A stretch of 57,464 bases of DNA from Bacteroides sp. (GCF_029057325.1 NZ_JAICZW010000092.1:1-57464); one strand, 5' to 3'; positions 35,366 through 44,511 are shown, counted from the first letter of the stretch. The notes: generated by a model not told the origin, from the sequence alone. Made by a program: numbers and translations.

Positions 35366-36565
35366 ATGCGTCTTCTTTGGAAACTTCTCCGCCAGCATAT
35401 CAGCATCGGCCAATTGACCGGTTTCTTTCTTGCCAATCTTTTCGGCATGATGATTGTATTGTTGAGCATACAATTCTACCGCGATGTACTCCCCATCTTC
35501 ACTCAAGGCGACAGCTTCATGAAGAGAGAGTATATCATCGCCACCAAAAAGATAAGCACTCTTGGCAGCTTTGCCGGGAAAAGCAACACCTTTTCCAAAG
35601 ACGAGATACAAACACTGAAACAGCAACCGTTCGTCAAAAGCGTGGGTGCCTTTACCCCTACCCTTTTCAAAGTCTCAGCAGGATTGGGCATGGAGAAGGC
35701 GGGTATCCACCTCTCCACGGAAATGTTCTTTGAATCTGTTCCCGACAAGTATGTGGACGTCAACCTGGACAAATGGCATTTCGACAACGAGACAGGGAGC
35801 ATCCCCATCATCATCCCACGCAACTACCTGAACCTCTACAACTTCGGATTCGCGCAAAGCCGAAGCCTGCCCAAACTATCCGAAGGAGTGATGAGCCTGA
35901 TACAAATGGAAGTCAGCATGCGCGGCAACGGACGTGTGGAGCAATACAAAGGCAACATCGTAGGTTTCTCCAACCGCCTGAACACCATCCTTGTCCCTCA
36001 ATCGTTCATGGATTGGGCAAACCGCAACTTCGCCCCCGACGATGAAGCACAACCTTCGCGTCTCATTGTCGAAGTGAAGAACCCGACAGACACCGCCATT
36101 GCCGACTACTTCCGGCAGAATAATTATGAAACGGAAGGCGATGACCTGGATGCCGGAAAAACGACCTACTTCCTGCGCCTCATCACCGGCATCGTCATCG
36201 GCGTAGGAATGTTCATCAGCCTACTTTCGTTCTACATCCTGATGCTAAGCGTATTCCTGCTGCTGCAAAAGAACACCACGAAACTGGAAAACCTGCTATT
36301 GATAGGCTACAGCCCCACCCGGGTGGCCCTCCCCTACTACCTCTTGACTACAGGATTGAACCTGCTCGTCCTGCTTCTTGCCATCGGCGGTGTAGGCATT
36401 GCACGCAGCTACTACACGGCACTCCTCCAAAATTTGTTTCCGTCCTCAGGAGGCGGTTCATTCTTGCCTTGCATACTGACCGGCTGCCTGCTGTTTATTG
36501 CCGCATCGCTACTGAATATGCAGGCAATACGCAAGAAAATAATGCAGATTTGGAGAAAGGAATGA
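35366..36565 (+). CDS. ABC transporter permease, FtsX-like
   Basis: The 399-residue protein has an FtsX/MacB-like layout. One membrane helix lies near the N-terminus (about residues 15-38), a large periplasmic domain spans about 40-270, and three helices lie near the end (about 275-305, 320-345, 365-385). It should work with the preceding ATPase. MacB/LolE-type families couple ATP use to envelope work such as lipoprotein release or export. No substrate can be named. The second 88-bp hairpin array starts 19 bases after its stop. Confidence 0.8.
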   Translation: MRLLWKLLRQHISIGQLTGFFLANLFGMMIVLLSIQFYRDVLPIFTQGDSFMKREYIIATKKISTLGSFAGKSNTFSKDEIQTLKQQPFVKSVGAFTPTLFKVSAGLGMEKAGIHLSTEMFFESVPDKYVDVNLDKWHFDNETGSIPIIIPRNYLNLYNFGFAQSRSLPKLSEGVMSLIQMEVSMRGNGRVEQYKGNIVGFSNRLNTILVPQSFMDWANRNFAPDDEAQPSRLIVEVKNPTDTAIADYFRQNNYETEGDDLDAGKTTYFLRLITGIVIGVGMFISLLSFYILMLSVFLLLQKNTTKLENLLLIGYSPTRVALPYYLLTTGLNLLVLLLAIGGVGIARSYYTALLQNLFPSSGGGSFLPCILTGCLLFIAASLLNMQAIRKKIMQIWRKE

Positions 36566-36583
36566 AAAGATATCCCCCGGTTT

Positions 36584-36671
36584 GACAGACACTTGCGTCT
36601 GTCCTCTCAAACACTTGTGTCTGTCGTCTCAAACACAAGTGTTTGTCGCGTTGGACACAAGTATCTGTCAA
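36584..36671 (+). repeat. 88-bp array of four 22-bp hairpin units, copy 2
   Basis: Units start at 36584, 36606, 36628 and 36650. They match copy 1 in order: an outer unit with GACAGACAC...GTCTGTC, then CTCAAACACTTGTGT, then an AACACAAGTGTTTGT unit, then a GGACACAAGTATCTGTC unit. It lies just after the permease stop and about 195 bases before the esterase gene. The rest of this gap (36672-36866) shows nothing further that I can support. Confidence 0.85.
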
Positions 36672-36866
36672 GCAGTCTTTCCACACCTGACTATCAGCGC
36701 ATTAGTACATATCCAAAAGTGAATCTGCGAATTGAATTCCACCAACGGGTCTCTTCAAACAGAAAAGATGAGAACTTAAAATCAAATTATTGCCCCCCAA
36801 AAAGAAACTCTTCCGATATTTATTGGTAATATTGTCCGCAATTAAAAACTTAAATGATACACAAAT

Positions 36867-37679
36867 ATGAAAAGAAAGAAATTCTTATCGGTAATGTTGC
36901 TGTGCCTGCTCGCCACGACGATGCAGGCAGCACGTGTGGATACGGTATGGGTAAAAAGTCCGTCCATGAACAAGGATGTGAAAGTAGTCTATGTGTTGCC
37001 TGACAAGGCACTGGACAAGAAAGCGTGCCCGGTGGTCTATCTGTTGCATGGTCATGGCGGCAATGCCCGCAGCTGGATATTGCTGAAACCGGAACTGCCG
37101 CAAATAGCGGACGAGAAGGGAATTATCTTTGTCTGTCCGGACGGCAAGAACAGTTGGTATTGGGACAGCCCGAAGAATCCCGCCTACCGTTACGAGACGT
37201 TTGTCGCTTCGGAGCTGGTGAAATATACGGATGAACATTACGCCACGATTCCCGAAAAAAAAGGGCGTGCCATCAGCGGCCTGAGCATGGGCGGACACGG
37301 TGCGTTGTGGCTTGCCATCCGCCATAAAGAGCTATTCGGCGCGGCAGGCAGCATGAGCGGAGGTGTGGACATCCGCCCGTTCCCGCAAAATTGGCACATG
37401 AAGGAGCAGTTGGGCGAGTTCGCCTCCAACAAGAAGGTGTGGGACGAACATACGGTCATCAACCAGTTGGACAAGATTGAAAACGGTGACCTGGCACTGA
37501 CCATCGACTGCGGCGAGGGCGACTTCTTCCTGGAAGTGAACAAGGAGTTACACAAACGCCTGCTGGAACGGAAGATAGACCACGACTTTACGACCCGTCC
37601 CGGCGCACATACCGGAACGTATTGGAACAATTCGATAGATTATCACATCCTCTTCTTCGACAAATTCTTCAAGAAATGA
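36867..37679 (+). CDS. Secreted esterase, esterase D/feruloyl esterase-like
   Basis: The 270-residue alpha/beta hydrolase has a signal peptide (LLCLLATTMQAARV) and the PF00756 fold. VVYLLHGHGGNARSW is the oxyanion region, GLSMGGHGALW holds the nucleophile Ser (about residue 137), DCGEGDF likely carries the Asp, and GAHTGTYW the His. It should hydrolyse short acyl or aryl esters outside the cytoplasm, as in carbohydrate ester removal. The adjacent S41 protease gene converges on it, 2 bases away. Confidence 0.88.
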   Translation: MKRKKFLSVMLLCLLATTMQAARVDTVWVKSPSMNKDVKVVYVLPDKALDKKACPVVYLLHGHGGNARSWILLKPELPQIADEKGIIFVCPDGKNSWYWDSPKNPAYRYETFVASELVKYTDEHYATIPEKKGRAISGLSMGGHGALWLAIRHKELFGAAGSMSGGVDIRPFPQNWHMKEQLGEFASNKKVWDEHTVINQLDKIENGDLALTIDCGEGDFFLEVNKELHKRLLERKIDHDFTTRPGAHTGTYWNNSIDYHILFFDKFFKK

Positions 37680-37681
37680 TT

Positions 37682-39061
37682 TCAACGGATGCGCACGGCA
37701 CGGCCGGCACGCGCATCGATGGAGCTGGCAATGGAAGTAGCCTTCAGCAGACGGCTGCTTTCAGTTCCGGCCGGTTGCATACTTCCGCTAATGATGCCGA
37801 GGGCGGTGGAAAGCAAAGCTTCGTTCGGATCCCCGAAAGGCAGGAAGCGTGCCATGTCGCCCGTTTCGCTGATGTTATATTCCGGACATGTGGGCGCAAA
37901 TCCCGCTTCGTAGTCCGATTCCCCTTCCGAATTGTATATCTTGCAGACAATGGGGCTCATGGTAATCATCAGTTCGGGATTGGAGAAAGTGATGGAACCC
38001 ACGTTCTTGCCTACGGTGGTGGAACCGATAACGACCACATTCATATAGGGTTTGAGGCAGTTGATGACCATTTCGGAAGCGGATGCGGTCCGGTTGCTTG
38101 TAAGCACATAGAGGGTCTTCAGGTTCAGGTTCGCACCGTTCCCGATGAGGTCGGAGTTCAAGGTAAGTGTTCTTGTCTGCGGATGGAAGCGGCTGTTGAA
38201 TTCCAGATAGCCCAGCTCCTGGCCCAGAGCGGCGGAAGGCGCAAGCATCGTACACATCAACTCGGCACAACTCACCAGCCCGCCGTTGTTGTAACGCAGG
38301 TCGAGAACAAACTCGTTGACCTGTTGTGAAGCGAAATCCCGGAATGCACTGCGTAAGTCATCGTCATATTCATGACCATCATCCGTGAGACCGGAACTGA
38401 AATGGTTGTAAACTAAATAACCTATCCGCTTGTCATTGAATGTATATACCTGCTTGTAGTGCACCGGATTGTCGTTTATGGGGCATGCCGATGCGATTCG
38501 CCGCTTGTCAGAAGCGATGATGGAGTTGCTGCCCGCATCGTAACGGCCGATTGTCAGCTCCATGGCACCGCCGCCATACAGTCTCTGGTAGTTCTGTTCG
38601 GTAATGAACTCCCCGTCCATCTGCAAAAGCCAGTCTCCACGTTCCAGTCCGATTTCCGAAGCGGGACTTCCATCGGCCACATAAAGAATTTGCGCGAAGA
38701 CAGCACTCTCCGCCTCTTCCACTTCCACCCGGTTGACGGAAAACTGAAAACCGTAACTATACTCTGTTTGCGGAATGCTGCGGACGGCGGCTGTTCCGGT
38801 GAGGCTGTCGATGACAGAAAACCTGTCCTCTTTAGATTTCAGCGAGGCAAAGAACGTGAACGGAGGCTGAAAATAGTTCAATCTATCGGTATGAGGTATC
38901 TCATCAGCCCAAAGATACCACACGCGCATCGTATCGTCAATCCAACGGTCGGTTTTGGTCTGTTCTGAATACGCCTTCCAACGGTCCTCTCCACAGGAAG
39001 TGAAACAGGCGGGAAGTATCAACGCCCCCACAATGAGTATTAGTATGTTTCTTGCTTTCAT
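37682..39061 (-). CDS. S41 family C-terminal processing peptidase, lipoprotein
   Basis: The 459-residue protein has a signal peptide and lipobox (ILPACFTSCG). A PDZ-like region lies around residues 115-175 (LERGDWLLQMDGEFI) and the S41 core follows. The Ser-Lys dyad shows as TSNRTASASEMV (Ser) and GSTTVGKNVGS (Lys). It should cut exported proteins in the periplasm or at the surface. The minus-strand -7-like box at 39067-39074 sits only about 6 bases before the ATG at 39061, so a leaderless transcript or a different promoter must be considered. Confidence 0.88.
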   Translation of the reverse strand: MKARNILILIVGALILPACFTSCGEDRWKAYSEQTKTDRWIDDTMRVWYLWADEIPHTDRLNYFQPPFTFFASLKSKEDRFSVIDSLTGTAAVRSIPQTEYSYGFQFSVNRVEVEEAESAVFAQILYVADGSPASEIGLERGDWLLQMDGEFITEQNYQRLYGGGAMELTIGRYDAGSNSIIASDKRRIASACPINDNPVHYKQVYTFNDKRIGYLVYNHFSSGLTDDGHEYDDDLRSAFRDFASQQVNEFVLDLRYNNGGLVSCAELMCTMLAPSAALGQELGYLEFNSRFHPQTRTLTLNSDLIGNGANLNLKTLYVLTSNRTASASEMVINCLKPYMNVVVIGSTTVGKNVGSITFSNPELMITMSPIVCKIYNSEGESDYEAGFAPTCPEYNISETGDMARFLPFGDPNEALLSTALGIISGSMQPAGTESSRLLKATSIASSIDARAGRAVRIR

Positions 39062-39128
39062 GGGGGCAAAGATAGGAAATAGCTTGTTTATCTGCTACAA
39101 ATTATGATATAAAATTCCTCACCGCATC

Positions 39129-40550
39129 TCACCGTTTCCGCACTATTTTATATCCGATGGCGGCAATGAAGATACTCATCAACGGACTAATCAGATTGAA
39201 AAAACAATAGGGAAGGTAGGTCATCGTGGGTACACCGAGAATGGTGGCCTGTGTCATGCCACAGGTGTTCCACGGAATCAACGGAGACGTCACGGTGACA
39301 GCATCTTCGGTGGTACGGCTCAACAAACGGCTTTCGTAGCCTTTCGCCCGATATGTTTCGCTGAACATTTTCCCGGTAAGGATGATACTGATATACTGGT
39401 CGGCCGTTGCCAGATTCAGAAACAGCCCCGACCCCACCGTCGAAGCCACCATACTGGCGGTGCTTTTCATAAAACGCACAAAGAATGAAGTGATGCTGCC
39501 CAACATGCCGCCGGCGGTCATCGCTCCTCCGAAACACATGGCGCAGAGTATAAGCCAGATGGTATTCATCATGCCCGTCATGCCTCGTGTGGCAATCAAT
39601 TCTGTCAGCATGCCGTTATCGGTCTGCAAGTTCGTATTGGCATAGAAAGTGGTCATGATGCCTTTGAATATCTTTTCTTCGCCGGAAATCTCCAGCAACA
39701 AATCGGGCTGAAAAACAAGCGCGAATACACCCGCCAGCAAGGTGGAAAGAAACAGGGTGATGATGGCCGGCACCTTACGCGCTATGAGTATGCCTGTGGC
39801 AACGGGTACTGCCAGCAGCCAGAGAGTGATATTGAACTTCGCGCTCAAAGCGGTGGTAAATTCCGCAATCTGTTCCGTGCTGCTTGTCTCGCAAGTGAGC
39901 CCCATCACAGTGAAGATGACAAGGGTAATGAGCAACGAAGGAACGGTGGTTATCATCATATACCGGATGTGACTGAAAAGAGGGGTGTCGGTAACGGACG
40001 ATGCCAATATGGTGGTGTCCGATAAGGGGGAAATCTTGTCTCCGAAATAAGCGCCCGAGATGATGGCACCCGCTATCCACCCCTCCTCAAACCCTTGCGC
40101 TTTGCCTATACCCAACAAGGCGATGCCAATGGTGGCTATGGTGGTCCAGGAACTGCCGGTCATGACCGATACCAATGCGCAGATAACACAAGTGGATGTC
40201 AGGAAGAAATCGGGATGGATAATCTGTATGCCATAGTAGATGAGCGTGGGAACCACTCCGCTTATCATCCACGCGCCACTCAGCGCACCTATAATCAGCA
40301 AGACAATGATGGCTGTGGCAACACCTGCGATATTGTTGGTAATGGCCTGCTCGTAATCCTTCCACGGAATATGATAAAAGGCCATGCCGATAAAGATACA
40401 GAGGGAAGTGGTGGTGAGCAGCGATACCTGGCTGCCACCGCTGAGGGCATCGCTTCCAAACGTATGAATCGTGGCAAACAACATTCCCACCAAAAAGAAT
40501 ATGGGAAGAAGAGAAACAAAAGGCGAAGGTATTTTCTTTTCCGGCTTCAT
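39129..40550 (-). CDS. nhaC: Na+/H+ antiporter, NhaC family
   Basis: The 473-residue inner-membrane protein has about 11 hydrophobic helices and the NhaC marks AYFGDKISPLSDTTILASSVT and GSSWTTIATIGIALLGIG near the middle. It should exchange sodium for protons. I use ATG 40550 (MKPEKKIPS) because the longer frame to 40649 runs into the promoter zone. A -7-like box lies on the minus strand at 40647-40654. Confidence 0.88.
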   Translation of the reverse strand: MKPEKKIPSPFVSLLPIFFLVGMLFATIHTFGSDALSGGSQVSLLTTTSLCIFIGMAFYHIPWKDYEQAITNNIAGVATAIIVLLIIGALSGAWMISGVVPTLIYYGIQIIHPDFFLTSTCVICALVSVMTGSSWTTIATIGIALLGIGKAQGFEEGWIAGAIISGAYFGDKISPLSDTTILASSVTDTPLFSHIRYMMITTVPSLLITLVIFTVMGLTCETSSTEQIAEFTTALSAKFNITLWLLAVPVATGILIARKVPAIITLFLSTLLAGVFALVFQPDLLLEISGEEKIFKGIMTTFYANTNLQTDNGMLTELIATRGMTGMMNTIWLILCAMCFGGAMTAGGMLGSITSFFVRFMKSTASMVASTVGSGLFLNLATADQYISIILTGKMFSETYRAKGYESRLLSRTTEDAVTVTSPLIPWNTCGMTQATILGVPTMTYLPYCFFNLISPLMSIFIAAIGYKIVRKR

Positions 40551-40855
40551 GCTATTCTGTTTTTTTATTTCAGATTGTCTTTTAATATTTCCAAAGTACA
40601 CCCGCTTCGTATATATAATGTATAAAGCGAAGGCCAAATAGTAACGCAAAGATATAACAAATATCGCATAAAAATACCGCTAAAGTTTTCCTATATGCAA
40701 CATACACCCTTGAAAAATAAAAAAGAAGCCCTTTAATGCATATATATTGCATATATAATCCATACAATCTGTCATTGAAGTGGAAAACACCGCTACAAAA
40801 CCGGTGAAACAAATGCGAAAAGCCAGCCTTTTCTCACTCTCTTTTTTATTTATAG

Positions 40856-40974
40856 AAGTTAAAGGAGTTAGCCCCGATGTTCTTGCGTATGATACCGTTG
40901 TTGAAGTATCGGCTTTAACTCCTAAGCCGATTTATCGGTTGATAGCTCCTTGTAACTCCTCTAACTCCATTTTA
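40856..40974. repeat. TATCGGCTTT/AGGAGTTA nested repeat, copy 2
   Basis: GTTAAAGGAGTTAGCC faces GGCTTTAACTCCTAA, and further AACTCC units follow to 40974. The core GTATCGGCTTTAACTCC at 40906 repeats the motif of 31573. It lies between nhaC and the sigma factor gene. The rest of 40551-41108 shows only promoter-like boxes. Confidence 0.6.
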
Positions 40975-41108
40975 TGAAAAAAACGTTCTTGAAGCCGAAT
41001 GATGCGAAATATATTGTTAAAGAAATAAAAGTATGATTTTCGTCTCTGTCCGATGCAGTATTTTTGTGACCGTTGCATTTGATAGATAAGCACGTGTCAA
41101 AAGAACGA

Positions 41109-41657
41109 ATGGAAGAACAGGAACTGGCAGAACGTTGTGGAACAGGAGATAATCTTGCTCGCAAAGAGCTATACGAACGCTATGCGGGTCGTATGCTCTG
41201 CGTATGCCTTCGTTATGTAGGCGACAGGGAAACGGCTCAAGACCTGACGCACGATGGTTTCCTGAAACTATTCGATTCTTTCGACAAGTTCACGTGGCGG
41301 GGAGAAGGCTCCCTGCGTGCATGGATGGAACGCATAATGGTGAATACGGCGCTACAATATTTAAGGAAAAATGATGTGATGAGTCAGGCCTCGGTTTTGG
41401 AGAATGTCCCTGAAGCATACGAAGAACCGGATGCTTCCTCCATCGACGTTATTCCGGAGAAGGTACTGATGCGGTTCATCAGCGAGCTTCCTGCCGGCTA
41501 CCGCACCGTATTCAACTTATATGTATTTGAAGAAAAATCCCATAAAGAAATTGCCGGATTATTGGGAATCAATGAAAAATCCTCTGCTTCGCAATTGACG
41601 CGCGCCAAGGCTTCTTTGGCGACGAAAGTACGTGAGTGGATAAAAGAAAATGCTTGA
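41109..41657 (+). CDS. ECF-type RNA polymerase sigma-70 factor
   Basis: The 182-residue protein has sigma region 2 (LYERYAGRMLCVCLRYVGDR and AQDLTHDGFLKLF) and region 4 (LPAGYRTVFNLYVFEEKSH, KEIAGLLGINEKSSASQLTRA) without regions 1 and 3, the ECF layout. It directs RNA polymerase to a small set of promoters. A frame from TTG 41073 would add 12 residues, but ATG 41109 is better spaced from the TATTTTTG -7 box at 41059-41066. The next gene, 12 bases downstream, is likely its membrane partner. Confidence 0.88.
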   Translation: MEEQELAERCGTGDNLARKELYERYAGRMLCVCLRYVGDRETAQDLTHDGFLKLFDSFDKFTWRGEGSLRAWMERIMVNTALQYLRKNDVMSQASVLENVPEAYEEPDASSIDVIPEKVLMRFISELPAGYRTVFNLYVFEEKSHKEIAGLLGINEKSSASQLTRAKASLATKVREWIKENA

Positions 41658-41669
41658 AAGAAGGAATGT

Positions 41670-42983
41670 ATGGAAGATGAATTGTGGTTGAAAAAAATAA
41701 AGAACCGGTTAGAAGACTATTCCGAACCGGTACCCGCTGCCGGATGGGAGCAGTTGGAAAAGAAAATGTCTGCAACCGGAAAACCGATGCCAGTACAGCA
41801 TCGGATGATACCTTTCCGTCATTGGATAGTAGCTGCCTCAGCTGTATTGCTGGTGGCCGTGTCATCTGTCAGCCTGTGGTTGCTGCAAAGTCATATAGGC
41901 GATGAAGTGCGGAATACGTCTGCATCGGCTTTGGCGGTGCTTCCTGACAGGCTACCGGAACAAGTGATGCCCGCCATGCAGACCAACCCGGCGGAACCGG
42001 TCATCCGAACGAACGGAAAAGTGCCGGCAACACCCCATGCACCAAGGCACTCCCTGGTGTCGCAACATATCAACATCCTGACAGAAGGCGAAGGGAACAA
42101 ATCGGAAACAGAGACGTTGCCAATTGAAACAAGAGATGAGACCAAAAACAAGGAGAGGAACGAAAGCCGACACGCAACCGAAGAACAGTGGCAAACGGAA
42201 AGACCGACAACGGAAAACAGCGATCGAAAGGAACGTTATCGCCCGTCGGGACGTGAAAAGCTGCATCTTCCCGCCAAAAGCAAGCCTGCTTCCAAATCCG
42301 GTTCCCAAGGAGTAGGGGTAGGATTGTTTATAGGGAATATGGGAGGACTTTCGTTGACCAACGGAGGAGATTTTCAGGATGCCCCGTTCAACAGCTCAAT
42401 TAGCAACAACATAAATCTCCCATCCAACGCCAATGGCATTGTCGTGATCCCCGAAGGACAAGAATTGGTCTTCAAAAACGGCTTGCCATATATACAAAAC
42501 CGTGAGAGCCGAATTGCCGACATCGACCATAAACAACCGCTTAGCTTTGGTATCTCTGTCCGCAAAAACTTACCGAAAGGTTTTTCGGTAGAAAGCGGAC
42601 TGACATATACATACCTTGCTTCAGACATAAGATATGAGGGAAGCGCCGTAAAGACAAGCCAAAAGCTACATTATATCGGCATACCGATACGTGGAAACTG
42701 GAACTTTGTAGATACAAAGAACTTCACGGTGTATGTTTCGACAGGAGGTGCTATCGAAAAATGCGTCTATGGCAAGATAGGTACCGAGAAAGAAACGGTG
42801 AAGCCGGTGCAACTCTCTGTAATGGGAGCTGTCGGTGCCCAATACAACATAAGCGACAGAACCGGATTGTATATAGAACCCGGCGTATCTCGTTTCTTCG
42901 ATGACGGCTCGTCTGTACAAACAATACGCAAAGAGAATCCCTGCAGCTTCACGTTGCAGGCAGGCATACGACTGACTTATTGA
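41670..42983 (+). CDS. Sigma-linked membrane protein with C-terminal outer-membrane-like beta-barrel
   Basis: The 437-residue protein starts with a soluble amphipathic segment (EDELWLKKIKNRLEDYSEP, then AAGWEQLEKKM). One membrane helix follows at about residues 51-72 (WIVAASAVLLVAVSSVSLWL), then a long low-complexity charged linker (about 75-215). The C-terminal half looks like a small beta-barrel, with strands ending in aromatic residues such as GISVRKNLPKGFSVESGLTY and a final FTLQAGIRLTY. Similar proteins commonly follow ECF factors in Bacteroides, so the N-terminal part may bind the sigma factor. I infer that; no anti-sigma domain name is certain. The gene order and close spacing support a joint role. 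Confidence 0.7.
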   Translation: MEDELWLKKIKNRLEDYSEPVPAAGWEQLEKKMSATGKPMPVQHRMIPFRHWIVAASAVLLVAVSSVSLWLLQSHIGDEVRNTSASALAVLPDRLPEQVMPAMQTNPAEPVIRTNGKVPATPHAPRHSLVSQHINILTEGEGNKSETETLPIETRDETKNKERNESRHATEEQWQTERPTTENSDRKERYRPSGREKLHLPAKSKPASKSGSQGVGVGLFIGNMGGLSLTNGGDFQDAPFNSSISNNINLPSNANGIVVIPEGQELVFKNGLPYIQNRESRIADIDHKQPLSFGISVRKNLPKGFSVESGLTYTYLASDIRYEGSAVKTSQKLHYIGIPIRGNWNFVDTKNFTVYVSTGGAIEKCVYGKIGTEKETVKPVQLSVMGAVGAQYNISDRTGLYIEPGVSRFFDDGSSVQTIRKENPCSFTLQAGIRLTY

Positions 42984-43034
42984 TTTATATCAAAAGGCGA
43001 CGATTCACCTATCGTGACATTTATAACATTCCTC

Positions 43035-43074
43035 GCCGATGTAGGGCTGCACTCCGGTGCAGCCCTACATCGGC
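43035..43074. other. Perfect 18-bp-stem hairpin
   Basis: GCCGATGTAGGGCTGCAC (43035-43052) pairs with GTGCAGCCCTACATCGGC (43057-43074) with only TCCG in the loop. There is no T-run after it. It lies about 50 bases after the barrel-protein stop. The rest of 42984-43493 contains a TATCGGCTGAC repeat fragment at 43249 and the perR promoter. Confidence 0.8.
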
Positions 43075-43414
43075 CGTTGACATGCAATTGAGCAACTTCT
43101 CCAAGGTACATCCATACAAGCTATTGAATTTCAAACAAGTAAAGCAATTAAACTGCTACATTCCAAGCAAAAGGCTTTATAGGGAATTAAAAGAAGTCAT
43201 CGCTCCGTCGGAAATCCAAGATCGACAGTTTTGTTCAGACAAGGTAAAGTATCGGCTGACAACTCCTTTCCCCCCCCTCCCACTTCTTCAAATGAAAGTC
43301 GTGTATTTTTCGATAGTCAAACAGAATTGAATTGTGAAAAAAGGAATTATTCGGGAGTTAACAGGAGTATTCGCAGGATATTTCTGTTTGACTATAAAAA
43401 TATCCTTAAAATCC

Positions 43415-43445
43415 TTTGGAAAATAACAGGAAGTTTTTATCTTTG
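43415..43445 (+). promoter_or_regulatory. Promoter of the Fur/PerR-type regulator
   Basis: TTTG (43415-43418), 19 bases, then TATCTTTG (43438-43445), an exact match to the Bacteroides consensus, 49 bases before the coding start. Confidence 0.75.
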
Positions 43446-43493
43446 CAAGAGAATTAAATATGTAATAATTACAAGTTTGGAAACAGGGATAAT

Positions 43494-43928
43494 ATGGATG
43501 CAGTAAAACGATTGCAAGACTACCACATCAAGCCTTCCGTGCAGCGAATAGCCATCATGAATTATCTGATGGAGCATCGCACGCATCCCACTGTGGATGA
43601 AATCTATACAGCGTTGTCTCCGGCCATGCCTACCTTGTCAAAAACGACGGTATATAATACCTTGAAATTACTAAGTGAACAAGGAGCCGCCAAAACGCTG
43701 ACAATAGACGAGCACAATACGTGTTACGATGCAGATACCCTACCGCATAGCCATTTCCTGTGCAAACGTTGCGGAAAAATATTCGATGTGGAGGAAGACT
43801 GCAACATCAGGAAAAAAATAGATATGGAAATAAACGGTCACAATATCCAAGAAGTTCACTACTATTACAAAGGTATCTGCAAACATTGTACAGAAGAAGA
43901 ACGTTTAAATGAGATAAAAAACAACTAA
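43494..43928 (+). CDS. Fur family transcriptional repressor, PerR-like
   Basis: The 144-residue protein has a winged-helix DNA-binding part (residues 1-80, with VDEIYTALSPAMPTLSKTTVYNTLKLL) and a dimer/metal domain. That domain has the zinc cysteines CKRC and CKHC and an HSHFLC element. Fur-family proteins use a metal ion to sense iron or peroxide and repress defence or uptake genes. The adjacent rubrerythrin, a peroxide-removing enzyme 26 bases downstream, favours a PerR role. No clear Per box was identified. Confidence 0.88.
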   Translation: MDAVKRLQDYHIKPSVQRIAIMNYLMEHRTHPTVDEIYTALSPAMPTLSKTTVYNTLKLLSEQGAAKTLTIDEHNTCYDADTLPHSHFLCKRCGKIFDVEEDCNIRKKIDMEINGHNIQEVHYYYKGICKHCTEEERLNEIKNN

Positions 43929-43953
43929 TTCTATTAATTAAAATCTGAAAAAA

Positions 43954-44511
43954 ATGAAAAAGTTTAGATGCACAGTCTGCGGTTATGTACATGAAGGAGA
44001 CGCAGCTCCTGAAAAGTGTCCGTTGTGTAAAGCTCCGGCAAGCAAATTCGTTGAAGTGGAAGAAACTGCCGAAGGCGGTCCGCTGGTATTCGCTGATGAG
44101 CACGTTATCGGCGTAGCCAAAGGTTGCGACGATGAAATGATTAAAGACCTGAACAACCACTTCATGGGCGAATGTACCGAAGTCGGCATGTATTTGGCAA
44201 TGAGTCGTCAGGCTGACCGTGAAGGCTATCCTGAAGTAGCCGAAGCCTTCAAGCGCTATGCGTGGGAAGAGGCAGAACACGCTTCCAAGTTCGCCGAACT
44301 GCTGGGCGACTGCGTATGGGACACCAAGACCAACCTCGAAAAGAGAATGAACGCCGAATCAGGCGCATGCGAAGACAAGAAACGCATCGCTACACGTGCC
44401 AAAGCACTGAATCTGGATGCCATCCACGATACAGTTCACGAAATGGCTAAGGACGAGGCCCGTCACGGAAAAGGTTTTGAAGGTTTGTACAACCGCTACT
44501 TCAAGAAGTAA
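43954..44511 (+). CDS. Rubredoxin-first (reverse) rubrerythrin
   Basis: The 185-residue protein has a rubredoxin domain at the N-terminus ([21 protein letters not shown], four Fe-binding Cys). A ferritin-like di-iron domain follows ([57 protein letters not shown]), the reverse of classical rubrerythrin order. It should reduce hydrogen peroxide to water in the cytosol using NADH-derived electrons, protecting this anaerobe from oxygen. It follows the PerR-like gene in the same operon and ends at a strong terminator. Confidence 0.93.
   Translation: MKKFRCTVCGYVHEGDAAPEKCPLCKAPASKFVEVEETAEGGPLVFADEHVIGVAKGCDDEMIKDLNNHFMGECTEVGMYLAMSRQADREGYPEVAEAFKRYAWEEAEHASKFAELLGDCVWDTKTNLEKRMNAESGACEDKKRIATRAKALNLDAIHDTVHEMAKDEARHGKGFEGLYNRYFKK

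Noticed and set aside
41073..41108. TTG start of the sigma factor
   Set aside because: It lies within about 7 bases of the -7 box, and the ATG at 41109 gives a normal ECF length.
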